A DNA stretch of 64,000 nt from an uncultured Lachnospiraceae bacterium (GTDB lineage: Bacteria; Bacillota; Clostridia; Lachnospirales; Lachnospiraceae). The stretch is from NCBI GenBank assembly GCA_910588775.1, contig CAJURH010000003.1:11358-75357 (forward strand). The letters are read 5' to 3'. The stretch's first letter is position 1. Every line of letters begins with the position of its first letter. The notes beneath the pieces are model-generated. The model searched no databases. It had not been told where the DNA came from and saw only the letters and a program-made list of their open reading frames with translations. A program made the position numbers and the translations under genes. Shown piece after piece: positions 16,551 through 25,679 of the stretch.

Positions 16551-17576
16551 ATGGCAAAGAAGATAGTGACCTTCGGCGAGCTGATGTTACGGCTTGCGCC
16601 GGAAGGCTATGAACGTTTTGTCCAGGCGCAAAAGTATGGGGCCACTTACGGGGGCGGCGAGGCCAATGTGGCGGTATCCCTGGCCAACTATGGATTTCAT
16701 GCGGCATTTGTCACCAGATTGCCAGAGCATGAGATCGGCCAGGCAGGCGTAAACGCTCTGCGCAAATTTGGCGTGGACACCTCGTATATCATGCGGGGCG
16801 GTGAGCGCGTGGGCATATATTTTCTGGAGAAAGGCGCCTCCCAGAGACCGTCTAAAGTTATTTACGACCGGGCGAATTCCGCTATCTATGGCGCGGAAAG
16901 AGAAAGCTTTGACTGGAAGAAGATTTTCGCAGAGGCGCAGTGGTTCCATTTTACGGGAATCACGCCAGCGTTAAACGACAACCTGGCGGGCATCTGTCTG
17001 GACGCGTGCAAAGAGGCCAAAAAGGCAGGGGTCACTGTTTCCTGCGACTTAAATTACCGGAAGAAACTGTGGAGCCGGGAGAAGGCCGGGCAGGCAATGG
17101 GTGAGCTGTGCAAATACGTGGACGTATGCATTGCCAATGAGGAGGACGCGGCGGACGTGTTCGGCATCTATGCGGCCTGCACAGATGTAACGGCGGGTCA
17201 AGTCAGCTCGGAAGGCTATAAGGAGGTGGCGTGGCAGCTGTCGGAACGCTTTGGTTTTCAGAAAGTCGCCATCACCCTGCGGGAATCCCTTTCGGCCAAC
17301 GACAACTTGTGGTCCGCCATGCTTTATGATGGAAAGGAATATTATTTCAGCCGGAAGTATAGCATGCACATTGTGGACCGGGTGGGCGGCGGCGATAGTT
17401 TTGGCGGCGGTCTGATTGCTGCCTGTCTGAATGATTACGAGCCCCAGAAAGCCATAGAATTTGCAGTGGCGGCTTCTTGTCTGAAGCATTCCATAGAGGG
17501 GGACTTTAATATGGTTTCTCTGGATGAGGTGGAAAGACTGGCCGGGGGTGATGCTTCCGGACGGGTGCAGAGGTGA
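16551..17576 (+). CDS. kdgK: 2-keto-3-deoxygluconate kinase (PfkB family)
   Basis: 341 residues. Phosphorylates KDG to KDPG with ATP. It starts KKIVTFGELMLRLAP, has the substrate loop YGGGEANVAVSLANYG and the ribokinase-family ATP/catalytic motif VGGGDSFGGG with catalytic D282 (GGGD instead of the more usual GAGD, as is common in KdgK). The ATG at 16551 is preferred to the one at 16533, which lies in the eda gene, because AGGGGG is correctly placed. It contains an insertion near FGIYAACTDVT seen in Firmicute members. Confidence 0.93.
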   Translation: MAKKIVTFGELMLRLAPEGYERFVQAQKYGATYGGGEANVAVSLANYGFHAAFVTRLPEHEIGQAGVNALRKFGVDTSYIMRGGERVGIYFLEKGASQRPSKVIYDRANSAIYGAERESFDWKKIFAEAQWFHFTGITPALNDNLAGICLDACKEAKKAGVTVSCDLNYRKKLWSREKAGQAMGELCKYVDVCIANEEDAADVFGIYAACTDVTAGQVSSEGYKEVAWQLSERFGFQKVAITLRESLSANDNLWSAMLYDGKEYYFSRKYSMHIVDRVGGGDSFGGGLIAACLNDYEPQKAIEFAVAASCLKHSIEGDFNMVSLDEVERLAGGDASGRVQR

Positions 17577-17582
17577 CGGCTT

Positions 17583-18986
17583 ATGAGAAAATTTATGGAT
17601 GAGGATTTTCTGCTGTCCACCTACACGGCCCGGAAGCTGTATCACGATTATGCCGAGCCCATGCCCATTGTGGATTATCATTGTCACATCAGCCCCAGGG
17701 AAATCTATGAAGACAGGGCGTATGGCAACATTACGGAAGTATGGCTGGAAGGCGATCATTATAAATGGCGGCAGATGCGCTCCAACGGCGTGGAGGAGAA
17801 ATATATAACGGGTGGCGCCTCCCCTCGGGAAAAGTTCCAGAAGTGGGCGGAAACGCTGGAAAAAGCCATTGGGAATCCCCTATACCACTGGAGTCACCTG
17901 GAGCTGAAACGCTATTTTGGATATGAAGGCAATCTGGGCGGCGAATCGGCCGATGAAGTGTGGGAATTATGCAATGCCAGGCTTCGTACGGGGTTGACGG
18001 CCCGGAAGATGATTCAAATGTCCCGTGTGGCTTTGATTTGCACCACCGACGACCCGGCGGATTCATTGGAGTGGCATGGGAAGATAGCCCGGGACGACAG
18101 TTTTCCTGCACAGGTTCTCCCGGCGTGGAGACCAGACCGGGCCATGAATCTGGAAAAGTCGGATTACCTGGATTACCTGGAGAAATTGGAGCAGGCGTCT
18201 GGCGTGAAAGTGGACAGTTTTGCCGCACTGATGGAAAGCCTGCGAAAGCGAATGGATTTTTTTGCGGCCATGGGATGCAAGGTATCCGATCACGGGCTGG
18301 CTTATGTAATGTATGAGCCAGCTTCAGAGGAAGAGCTGGAAAGGGTTTTCGTCAAGCGTTTGCAAGGCGGCCATATTTCCGCCCAGGAGGAGCGGCAGTT
18401 TAAGACGGCGTTTCTGACGAAGCTAGGCAGGGAATATTACAAAAGGGGCTGGGCCATGCAGCTGCACTACGGGGTGAAACGTGACAACAACGAGAAAATA
18501 TTCCGGGAGTGCGGGCCGGACGCGGGGATTGACTGTATCAATAATTACGCCCCTTCGGGAGAAATGACCGAGTATCTCAATGGGCTGGCGAAAACGGGGG
18601 AGCTGCCCCGGACGATTCTGTATTCCCTGAATCCGGCGGATAATGCAGTGATAGGAACGGTAATTGGCTGCTTTCAGGACAGTGAGGCTGTAGGAAAAAT
18701 CCAACAGGGAAGCGCCTGGTGGTTTAACGACCACAGAGAAGGCATGATGCAACAGATGACTTCTCTGGCCAGTCTGGGGCTTTTAGGAAATTTTATCGGG
18801 ATGCTGACGGATTCCAGGAGCTTCTTGTCCTATACCCGACATGAATATTTTCGGAGAATCTTATGTGAACTGATTGGAAGCTGGGTGGAAAATGGAGAAT
18901 ACCCGGCGGATGAGCGGTCGCTGGAAAAGATTATTAAGGGAATCTCCTATGAAAATGCGGTGCGGTATTTCGGGTTTCAGTTGTGA
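17583..18986 (+). CDS. uxaC: Glucuronate isomerase
   Basis: 467 residues. Isomerises D-glucuronate to D-fructuronate (and galacturonate to tagaturonate), the first step of the route. An amidohydrolase-like barrel with the metal motif DYHCHISP (H33, H35), the stretch HWSHLELKRYFGY and the C-terminal MLTDSRSFLSYTRHEYFRR, all characteristic of UxaC. It lies 6 bp after kdgK and is the last gene of the cluster. A hairpin follows at 18993-19040. Confidence 0.96.
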   Translation: MRKFMDEDFLLSTYTARKLYHDYAEPMPIVDYHCHISPREIYEDRAYGNITEVWLEGDHYKWRQMRSNGVEEKYITGGASPREKFQKWAETLEKAIGNPLYHWSHLELKRYFGYEGNLGGESADEVWELCNARLRTGLTARKMIQMSRVALICTTDDPADSLEWHGKIARDDSFPAQVLPAWRPDRAMNLEKSDYLDYLEKLEQASGVKVDSFAALMESLRKRMDFFAAMGCKVSDHGLAYVMYEPASEEELERVFVKRLQGGHISAQEERQFKTAFLTKLGREYYKRGWAMQLHYGVKRDNNEKIFRECGPDAGIDCINNYAPSGEMTEYLNGLAKTGELPRTILYSLNPADNAVIGTVIGCFQDSEAVGKIQQGSAWWFNDHREGMMQQMTSLASLGLLGNFIGMLTDSRSFLSYTRHEYFRRILCELIGSWVENGEYPADERSLEKIIKGISYENAVRYFGFQL

Positions 18987-18992
18987 GCGGTC

Positions 18993-19040
18993 GGGAAAGC
19001 CGTCGGCGATGTACGGCGCGCCGCCGACGGTGGATTTCCC
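18993..19040. terminator. Long inverted repeat between convergent genes
   Basis: CCGTCGGCG (19000-19008) pairs with CGCCGACGG (19022-19030), and outer GGGAAA pairs with TTTCCC. There is no T tract, but the place, between uxaC and the convergent phosphoesterase gene, suggests a bidirectional stop. Confidence 0.5.
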
Positions 19041-19046
19041 AGAAAT

Positions 19047-20102
19047 TCAGCGTTGTCCTCGGGACTGCAGTAAAGCCTGTATGCCGTAATACAGAGCCTT
19101 CGTCTCCAGAGGCGTTCGATCGGCGGGAAAATAGTCGATAAATTCGCCGATTAAAGTTCCCCGGTACTGTTCCCGTAATTTCTGAAAATCATAATCCGGT
19201 TCGGTCAGGTCAGTCACTTCCAGTATATTTCCCAGCCGCTGAATCCGCTCTGGGTAGAAAGATGTGTCGCCGTCCCGCATTCCCACCAGCGTAATGGTAT
19301 AAATATTGTTCGGTCCATGCTCCTGGATTCCGTCCCGGATTGTATCCTCCAGAGAGAGCTGGGTGGAATCGCCGTCGGTCTGAAGTTCCAGGGATATGTA
19401 CTGCCTTTTCGCACAGGGACAAAAGGCGATGTGAATCTGCCGGTTGGCGTATTCGCCTAAAATATATCCGTGTTCCCCTGTCTCTGTGTGATCCAAGGGT
19501 TCCAGAGAACCAGAGTAGGCGATGGCGTTTTCCTGGATAATCTGAGGTTTGTGGATGTGCCCCAGAGCCACGTAATCGAATCCAGCTTGTTTCAAATGAT
19601 TCATATGGATGGGGATGTGGTGCGCGTCGCCGCCGTGAGCCAGGAGAATGTGACAGGCATCTTTGGCCAATGGCTGCACATGGTCATAGTAGGGTTTGGT
19701 GATTTCCTGGGAATAGTAGCTGAGGCCATAGACATATGTATTCAGTTCTTTTAAATAAACTGCGTCGTAAGTTTCACCGAACAGGCATACGACATTCTTG
19801 CTCCAGGGAAAAGACGTATAATAAGAATTTTCTTTTAAATAATCGTGGTTGCCCGCGATTAACACTACCTTAGTGTTGGGAATGGTGGTGAACAAGTAAT
19901 TCACGTCCCGCAATTCCTTTTTCAAAGGTTGGCGGTGGAATAAGTCGCCGCAAATCAGCAGAAGATCCACCTGCTTCTCCCGCACGTCTCCAATGACTTT
20001 CTGAAAGGTTTCCCAAATTTCATTTTCCCGCTGTTCACACCAGGGGGAGCCGGCGTCCGGCGCGGCTCCCAGGTGTACGTCTGCCAAATGGATAAAACGC
20101 AT
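19047..20102 (-). CDS. DNA-repair-type metallophosphoesterase (YhaO/SbcD-like)
   Basis: 351 residues. Two-metal phosphoesterase related to SbcD/Mre11 nucleases: motif I ADVHLG (D8, H10), motif II CGDLFHR, motif III AGNHDYLK, motif IV LLAHGGDAHH and motif V ALGHIHKPQ. The C-terminal ~130 residues form the capping domain of YhaO-type proteins. Such proteins usually work with a large SbcC-like ATPase; none lies next to it here, since the next gene is an unrelated EF-hand protein. Probably acts in processing DNA ends. The start codon follows a weak AGAGGGACGAT site. Confidence 0.85.
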   Translation of the reverse strand: MRFIHLADVHLGAAPDAGSPWCEQRENEIWETFQKVIGDVREKQVDLLLICGDLFHRQPLKKELRDVNYLFTTIPNTKVVLIAGNHDYLKENSYYTSFPWSKNVVCLFGETYDAVYLKELNTYVYGLSYYSQEITKPYYDHVQPLAKDACHILLAHGGDAHHIPIHMNHLKQAGFDYVALGHIHKPQIIQENAIAYSGSLEPLDHTETGEHGYILGEYANRQIHIAFCPCAKRQYISLELQTDGDSTQLSLEDTIRDGIQEHGPNNIYTITLVGMRDGDTSFYPERIQRLGNILEVTDLTEPDYDFQKLREQYRGTLIGEFIDYFPADRTPLETKALYYGIQALLQSRGQR

Positions 20103-20135
20103 ATCGTCCCTCTATATCAGTTGTGTTTTCTAAGG

Positions 20136-21299
20136 TCAGGCGGTATATTCTCTGTTTGCCAGATCTACCTGCTGCACAGTGCCTGCAGCGCCAGTGCTTT
20201 CTTTCAGATAAATGCCTGTGGCGCGCACCGCTCCATGGACGTTGTTCTTCCCGTCGGTAATGCTGAAGTTGCTGGCGGAGCTACCCAGGTATATGGCGCC
20301 CACGTCCGCTTCTTTTAACGTCTTGAGCACATCGTTTCCGTCTTTGTCTTTGGACCAAATCCGCAGTTGGGAGAAAATCTCATCGTTTTCGTCGATCCAT
20401 CCATTTCCGTCCTGGTCGTAGGCAGCCAGATCTGCAAAACCATCGCCGGATCGTGTGCCGAACAGTTCGCTGCCGTCGTTGATCTTGCCATCGCCATTTT
20501 TGTCAAGGGCCAGAAAACCGCTGCCTTCCCGCAGCATGGAGATTTCATCCATCTTGCCGTCGCAGTCGATGTCAAACTGGAAGGTCATTTCCCGGGTGTC
20601 TGCAGGCATATTGTCCATATTGATGATCAGAGGATCGGTCATGACCACCTTTTGGGTAGTCTCGATGCTTACATGACTGGCGAATTCGCGGCTCATGTTC
20701 AGGCTGACTCCGAAGGAAATGCTGCGACCGTCTTCTGTCTGTACAAACCCTCCGGCCTGCACCTGGACGGATTCTCTCTCCATAAGTGTGGAGGAGACGC
20801 GTTTCGTCTCCAGGGCTACATTTTGCCCTCCGCCGCCATAAGATATTTCTCCTCCATCTTTGCCGGAATTCTGGATGGCGAACATTTGCGCCATAAGATT
20901 GTCGGAGTTGTATCCGGTGCGGTTGCCCAGGTAGTCTTTCAGGGATAATTTGGTATTTCCGAAACCTGTGTTAAATAGGTTCAATAACCGATCGAAAATA
21001 CTTGTGAAGACCTTGTTTTCCAGGCCGGGCATGCCTCCAGTCACCAGGCCGGCCGATTGGCCGCGGACGGATCTTAAGGTGTATGTCCTGCTTTCGCCAG
21101 ACATGTCTAAAGAATTGCCGTTTCCATCCTGGTAGCTTAGGCCAAGCTCATTTTCCCGAACTTCCGTGGACAAATAGTTCACGGTGGTCCGGACGGCTCC
21201 GGTTTTTTCATTTTGTTGCGTAGTTTCTGTGCGCACGTCTACTTTTTTGTAATAATTCCGTTGGGAACTCAGTGCAACACTCCCTGTTGCAATTTTCAT
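20136..21299 (-). CDS. EF-hand (calcium-binding repeat) protein
   Basis: 387 residues, no signal peptide and no membrane segment. The N-terminal half is of unknown fold. The C-terminal half has four Ca2+-loop-like motifs: DIDCDGKMDEI, DKNGDGKINDGSE, DQDGNGWIDENDE and DKDGND. The ending SITDGKNNVHGAVRATGIYL followed by GTVQQVDLANR resembles a family I recall from many motile bacteria, often annotated as VCBS-repeat or hypothetical; the family link is from memory. A strong AAGGAGGT site precedes the ATG. Function unknown; how it would leave the cell, if it does, is unclear. Confidence 0.7.
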   Translation of the reverse strand: MKIATGSVALSSQRNYYKKVDVRTETTQQNEKTGAVRTTVNYLSTEVRENELGLSYQDGNGNSLDMSGESRTYTLRSVRGQSAGLVTGGMPGLENKVFTSIFDRLLNLFNTGFGNTKLSLKDYLGNRTGYNSDNLMAQMFAIQNSGKDGGEISYGGGGQNVALETKRVSSTLMERESVQVQAGGFVQTEDGRSISFGVSLNMSREFASHVSIETTQKVVMTDPLIINMDNMPADTREMTFQFDIDCDGKMDEISMLREGSGFLALDKNGDGKINDGSELFGTRSGDGFADLAAYDQDGNGWIDENDEIFSQLRIWSKDKDGNDVLKTLKEADVGAIYLGSSASNFSITDGKNNVHGAVRATGIYLKESTGAAGTVQQVDLANREYTA

Positions 21300-21427
21300 A
21301 AGCGAACCTCCTTTTTCACTTTTATAGGCTTTTATAGAAAAAATTGTATACGCCTATAATAGTTATCGACCGTTTTGGCGCAGCAAATAAGGCTTCAAAG
21401 GTCCGCATTCTCGTTGCAGGTAAAAGA

Positions 21428-22543
21428 TTATTTCAAATGTTCCGGGTTCAGAGGCTCCAGTTGGGGAACGACGAACCGTCCGTCCTTGCGAATGAGCACG
21501 TCGTCAAAATAAATTTCGCCGCCGCCGTATTCCGGTCGCTGTATCCAGACCAGATCCCAATGGATGGCGGAAGCGTTGCCGTTTGAGGTTTCCTCGTAGC
21601 AGTTTCCCGGCGTGAAGTGGATGGAACCCTGGATCTTTTCATCGAACAAAATGTCTTTCATGGGTTCCAGGATATAGGGATTCACGCCAATGGCGAATTC
21701 TCCAATGTAACGTGCGCCTTCGTCGGTGTCCAGAACCTGATTGATACGCTGCGTGTCGTTCGCTGTGGCTTCCACGATTTTTCCGTTTTTGAAGGTAAAG
21801 GATACATTCTCGAATGTGAATCCTTGGTATAGGGAAGGCGCGTTGTACGTGATCTTTCCATTGACGGAATCCTTCACAGGGGCGGAATATACTTCGCCGT
21901 CGGGGATGTTGCGCAGCCCGGAGCAGGGAACGGCGCCAATGTCCTTGATGGAGAAGGAAATATCCGTGCCCGGTCCCACCATGCGCACGTTGTCTGTTTT
22001 CTTCATATAATCCACCAATGGCTGCATGGCCTGGTTCATGCGGGCATAGTCCAGGGTGCACACGTCGAAGTAGAAGTTTTCAAAGGCTTCTGTGCTGGTG
22101 TTGGACAACTGGGCCATGGCCGCGTTGGGGTAGCGGAGAACCACCCATTTTGTCTTGGGGACTCTTATATTGTGGTGCACGGGTGTGGCGTAGTATGTCT
22201 CGTATAAGGCCATTTTGTCCGGTGGAACATCGGATAGTTCGGATACGTTGTCGCTGCCCCGCACGGCAATATAGGCATCCATCATGGACATTTCCATGGC
22301 GTCAATTTGCGCCATGGTTTCCATCTGCTCTTTGGTGCAGGACAGCAGCACTTCTCTTTGCAACTGTGGGTCATTATAATGGACAAACGGAACGCCGCCA
22401 GCCTGGTACACTTCTTTTACCAGTTGTCTGGCCAGATCTTTCGTTTCTTTTCCGATGTAGTGAATGTATACTTTTTCCCCCTGCTGTACATGGCAGGAAT
22501 AGTTGACCAATAGTTTAGCCAGTTTTACAATTCTGTTGTCCAT
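21428..22543 (-). CDS. Aminopeptidase, M29 family
   Basis: 371 residues. Cytoplasmic metal-dependent aminopeptidase of the AmpS/PepS (M29) family that removes N-terminal residues from short peptides. The C-terminal metal-site regions are visible: GEFAIGVNP, the histidine in SIHFTPG, and HWD in SAIHWDLVW. An in-frame ATG at 22558 touches the stop codon of the upstream gene; the ATG at 22543 has AAAGGG placed before it and gives the usual start MDNRIVKLAKLLVNYS. It follows the large surface-protein gene with essentially no gap and is probably co-transcribed with it. Confidence 0.92.
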   Translation of the reverse strand: MDNRIVKLAKLLVNYSCHVQQGEKVYIHYIGKETKDLARQLVKEVYQAGGVPFVHYNDPQLQREVLLSCTKEQMETMAQIDAMEMSMMDAYIAVRGSDNVSELSDVPPDKMALYETYYATPVHHNIRVPKTKWVVLRYPNAAMAQLSNTSTEAFENFYFDVCTLDYARMNQAMQPLVDYMKKTDNVRMVGPGTDISFSIKDIGAVPCSGLRNIPDGEVYSAPVKDSVNGKITYNAPSLYQGFTFENVSFTFKNGKIVEATANDTQRINQVLDTDEGARYIGEFAIGVNPYILEPMKDILFDEKIQGSIHFTPGNCYEETSNGNASAIHWDLVWIQRPEYGGGEIYFDDVLIRKDGRFVVPQLEPLNPEHLK

Positions 22544-22558
22544 GTTTTTCCCTTTCAT

Positions 22559-25021
22559 TTATGTTTCGTTTATCAGTTCCATATAGCTGTAGAAAACATT
22601 TCCGGCGCTTTGGAATAACTCTGTGCTCTCATCCATAGCCATATATTTTGTCTCTTGGTTGTCGGGATTGTATACAATGGTATTGTACTGGTCGTACCCC
22701 ACAATCACATAGCTGCCCCCGTCTCCTCTGGAAGCGATGACCGGCCTCTGGGCGCTGACGGAGTACAGAATTTGATCCAGCGTGCAGCCTGCGAAGTTCA
22801 TGGGCTGCAAGGCGCTTCCCAGGTCTTTGCTTAGGGTTTCGAAGTCCAGCGAACCCTTTAAAATGGCGGCGGGCACATCGCTTTGGTTAAGCTGTATTTT
22901 TGTTTTTTTGTTTCCGCGTTCCCATACATACTGCTGCGCCCGGTTTAGCACTACGCCGACTTTTGAGTCCGCCTGAGCAACCGCCTGAGCGGGATCGGTG
23001 TAAATGCTGTCCAGTTTTCCGCCGGCATAGACGTAGTACACATCTTCCATAGGCACTTGCGTGTCTATATGCAGTACGGTTTGGTGGCCTTCGTCCCGCT
23101 GTTTGGCGATGACCACCACGGGCATATTGTTTTTGATGGCCTGGTTAAAATTCAGATGGATGATAAATCCTCTGCGGGGTGTGTAGGACGTGCTCAAAGA
23201 CGCCTGTTGTTTTTCGGCCTTCCGGTTGTTCATGATATTATCCAGGGAGGTTGGCGTATAAGTATTGTCTTGCAGCCTGGCGAGCTGGATTTCCATTAAG
23301 GAATCGTTCATCTGCACATCAATAATATACTGATCCGGCTGGGCGTATTCCTTTACAATATTTCCGTCGAAATCCTCGATTCGGAAGGAGCTCATGGCGA
23401 ATACTTTCTTTCCGGTGGAGTCCACAACCACGTTTTCTTCGCGGGCGAATCCGTAGACGAAGTCTTCGTTTAGGAAGCCCAATGCCTTGATATACACGCC
23501 TTCTTCGGATTGCAGCTTTCTGGTTTTTCCCGTCTCGAAGTTGATGATGCCAATGTTTTTGCAGTGATAGGAATCAGTTCCTTCCATCCATGCGCCGCTG
23601 GCATTGGAAGCCGATGAGACGAAATTTCCCACCTTAATTCCTTCCTGGATAATCTCGTAGCTTCGGCCCTTGATGTCCACCTGGTACAAATTCCCGCCCA
23701 TGAACAAAAACAGCTGGTTTTGTTTATTTACATAAGATAGGTTATCCAGATCCATTCTTAAAAATTCATAAGACTCGGTGCTGGGGATGAACACCTGCTC
23801 CTCCACCAAGTTTTGGTCGTTGCTGTAGCGGTACACGCCCACGCCAACCATGCCTTCGTGGACGCCACGGTTAAAATATCCGTAGACTACGAAATCCATG
23901 TCCCCGGAGTCGTCGATGCGGACAATCTTCATATCATGGGAACTGTTGGCGTCCCGGGCGTCTCCGTTCTCCGTCTGGCGGAAGCCGAACACCTTTGTGA
24001 ATTTATTTGCAGAGTGGTTATAGGTCCACAGATCCCCCTGCTGCACGAAAGCCACGATTTCGCCGGACGGATTGCTCCTATACTGCATATCCTTAGAACC
24101 TACGCCAATGGCCAGTCCTTCGTTGTCGATTACAGGCAAGTTGCCGTCGAAAACTTGCTGGGCGTTTCGGTTAAAATCTAAAAGCCACACGCCGTTTTCG
24201 GTATAACGCATACGGTAGAATTCCGTCACGTTGTAAGTTTCCGTCTGTCCATTCTCATTTTGGGCCGTAAGCTCATAGTCCAGGGCGATGCTTCCGGTGG
24301 TTTCGTTGATGTCTTTAATCACAGGAATCGCCCTTTTGGAAATGGTGGGCGACAGGTCCCCCCAGGTAACCATGTCAAGGGAAGAATGGATATTGATGGA
24401 GGTAAAACTATTGTCTGCAACCGAGTCGTCGGACTCTATATAAGCGGATAATTCCTGCGTGGAATCCTTGTTCATGCATTTTTCATAAAAATTTTGCGCA
24501 AATCTTATATATTGTTCCGTATTCAGCTTGGAACGTTGGATGATTCGGGTATAATAATAGACCTCTCCGGCCGAAGTGTCCAAAGTAATCTGCAGGGAAT
24601 ATTCCTGGTTCATTCGCATTTCATCGGCCTTTAGATCCAGCGTGGCTTTAAAATAGGAATCCTGGCTGGTCAGTTTCCGCGTTGAGCTGTTTTCAATGAC
24701 CTTGCTGCCATCCGAGGTGCGTATCTCGTAGGATAAATTATATAAATCGCAGGAATGTGGGTTGATGGCCAAAGTTATTTTCTTAGATGTATCCATCGGG
24801 GTTAAGCTGTCCCTGGTGAAATCCATCTGCATCTTTTCTGCATATCCAAACATGCGGTTTACATACATACCGCCAATTTCAATCATCACTTCCGGAAACG
24901 ATGCATTGTCCAGTTCTGCGGTATCGTTGGAAATTTCCCCATTCATAAGGAAAGACGTCCCTGCCACGCCGAAAACAAAGACCAGCAGCAATATCAATAT
25001 CCTGAACGCTATTTTCTTCAT
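22559..25021 (-). CDS. Large membrane-anchored surface protein with C39-like end
   Basis: 820 residues. One N-terminal membrane helix (about 5-27, FRILILLLVFVFGVAGTSFL) anchors a long extracellular part. The middle (about 290-600) has repeated short strands that report-like contain FDWGxx-free beta units, as in a propeller, but no named repeat was recognised. The last ~100 residues (LDQILYSVSAQRPVIASRGD, then YVIVGYDQYNTIVYNPDN) resemble the core of C39-type cysteine peptidase domains, yet the usual His of that strand is Ser-Tyr (GGSYVIV), so the domain is probably inactive. Lachnospiraceae-type hypothetical. It precedes the aminopeptidase gene with no spacing. Confidence 0.55.
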   Translation of the reverse strand: MKKIAFRILILLLVFVFGVAGTSFLMNGEISNDTAELDNASFPEVMIEIGGMYVNRMFGYAEKMQMDFTRDSLTPMDTSKKITLAINPHSCDLYNLSYEIRTSDGSKVIENSSTRKLTSQDSYFKATLDLKADEMRMNQEYSLQITLDTSAGEVYYYTRIIQRSKLNTEQYIRFAQNFYEKCMNKDSTQELSAYIESDDSVADNSFTSINIHSSLDMVTWGDLSPTISKRAIPVIKDINETTGSIALDYELTAQNENGQTETYNVTEFYRMRYTENGVWLLDFNRNAQQVFDGNLPVIDNEGLAIGVGSKDMQYRSNPSGEIVAFVQQGDLWTYNHSANKFTKVFGFRQTENGDARDANSSHDMKIVRIDDSGDMDFVVYGYFNRGVHEGMVGVGVYRYSNDQNLVEEQVFIPSTESYEFLRMDLDNLSYVNKQNQLFLFMGGNLYQVDIKGRSYEIIQEGIKVGNFVSSASNASGAWMEGTDSYHCKNIGIINFETGKTRKLQSEEGVYIKALGFLNEDFVYGFAREENVVVDSTGKKVFAMSSFRIEDFDGNIVKEYAQPDQYIIDVQMNDSLMEIQLARLQDNTYTPTSLDNIMNNRKAEKQQASLSTSYTPRRGFIIHLNFNQAIKNNMPVVVIAKQRDEGHQTVLHIDTQVPMEDVYYVYAGGKLDSIYTDPAQAVAQADSKVGVVLNRAQQYVWERGNKKTKIQLNQSDVPAAILKGSLDFETLSKDLGSALQPMNFAGCTLDQILYSVSAQRPVIASRGDGGSYVIVGYDQYNTIVYNPDNQETKYMAMDESTELFQSAGNVFYSYMELINET

Positions 25022-25125
25022 ACGCGATAGATTCTCCTGTATAGCTTGTGTTTTTCTGGAAAAATACTTCCAGGCACGCTCTATTGTAATGGTTTTACGG
25101 GAAAATCACAACCCTTTTTTGCGCT

Positions 25126-25479
25126 TCAGAAATATTTGCGCCTGCAAGAGCGGCAGCGCCGTCTGTGTATTTCCTGGAATAACAGCACCTGGGTCAGTTC
25201 ATCCAGAGAAGCGGCGGATAGCTCTGCTGTCTCCATCTCTCCGGAAATCCTCCGGCACATCCGGTTTAACGTAAAATGGTCTGGATATTCGTCGTAAATG
25301 GGGCTTCCGGGATAGTCCATATGGTCACAGGCCTGCTCCACTTTTTCCTGGATTTGCAGGGCTGTTTCCGGGTAATAGGATTTTATTAGTTGGAATTCTT
25401 TTTCCTGCCTGCTTTCCCCTTCATAGAATAAGGGCGTGGAATAGGCCATGTAAAATGGGAAATATTTATCGTGATACAT
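25126..25479 (-). CDS. Small hypothetical protein with basic Cys-containing tail
   Basis: 117 residues. Soluble, acidic in the middle (EKVEQACDHMDYPGSPIYDE) with a basic end HRRRCRSCRRKYF. The Tyr- and Pro-rich start (FPFYMAYSTPLFYEG) and YPDHFTLNRMCRRI suggest a conserved helical protein. No family was recognised. An AGAGAGGT site precedes the ATG. It lies upstream of, and may be transcribed with, the large surface-protein gene. Confidence 0.6.
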   Translation of the reverse strand: MYHDKYFPFYMAYSTPLFYEGESRQEKEFQLIKSYYPETALQIQEKVEQACDHMDYPGSPIYDEYPDHFTLNRMCRRISGEMETAELSAASLDELTQVLLFQEIHRRRCRSCRRKYF

Positions 25480-25621
25480 ATATAGAACCTCTCTTTAAAT
25501 ACAAAATTTGCTTTGATATGGTCACATAACTACTATATGCAGCGTTTCTTGTATATGCTTGTGGGAATATTGGAGAGCGTTTGATTGGAGGAGGTGGATG
25601 GGATTTTAGAAAAGATTTTTC

Positions 25622-25664
25622 ATGAAAAACTGGAAAATACCTGTGGTGAATAGGTGTTTTCCAG
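25622..25664 (-). terminator. Rho-independent terminator after murF
   Basis: Read on the minus strand, CTGGAAAA-ACCT pairs with AGGT-TTTTCCAG around a nine-base loop and is followed by TTTTTC. It ends the ddl-murF transcript. Confidence 0.85.
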
Positions 25665-25679
25665 TTCTCCACTGTTAAG

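Noticed and set aside
15598..16707. 369-codon open frame on the minus strand
   Set aside because: Covers uxuB, eda and kdgK antisense. Composition is low-quality (His, Arg, Pro) and it crosses three clear genes.
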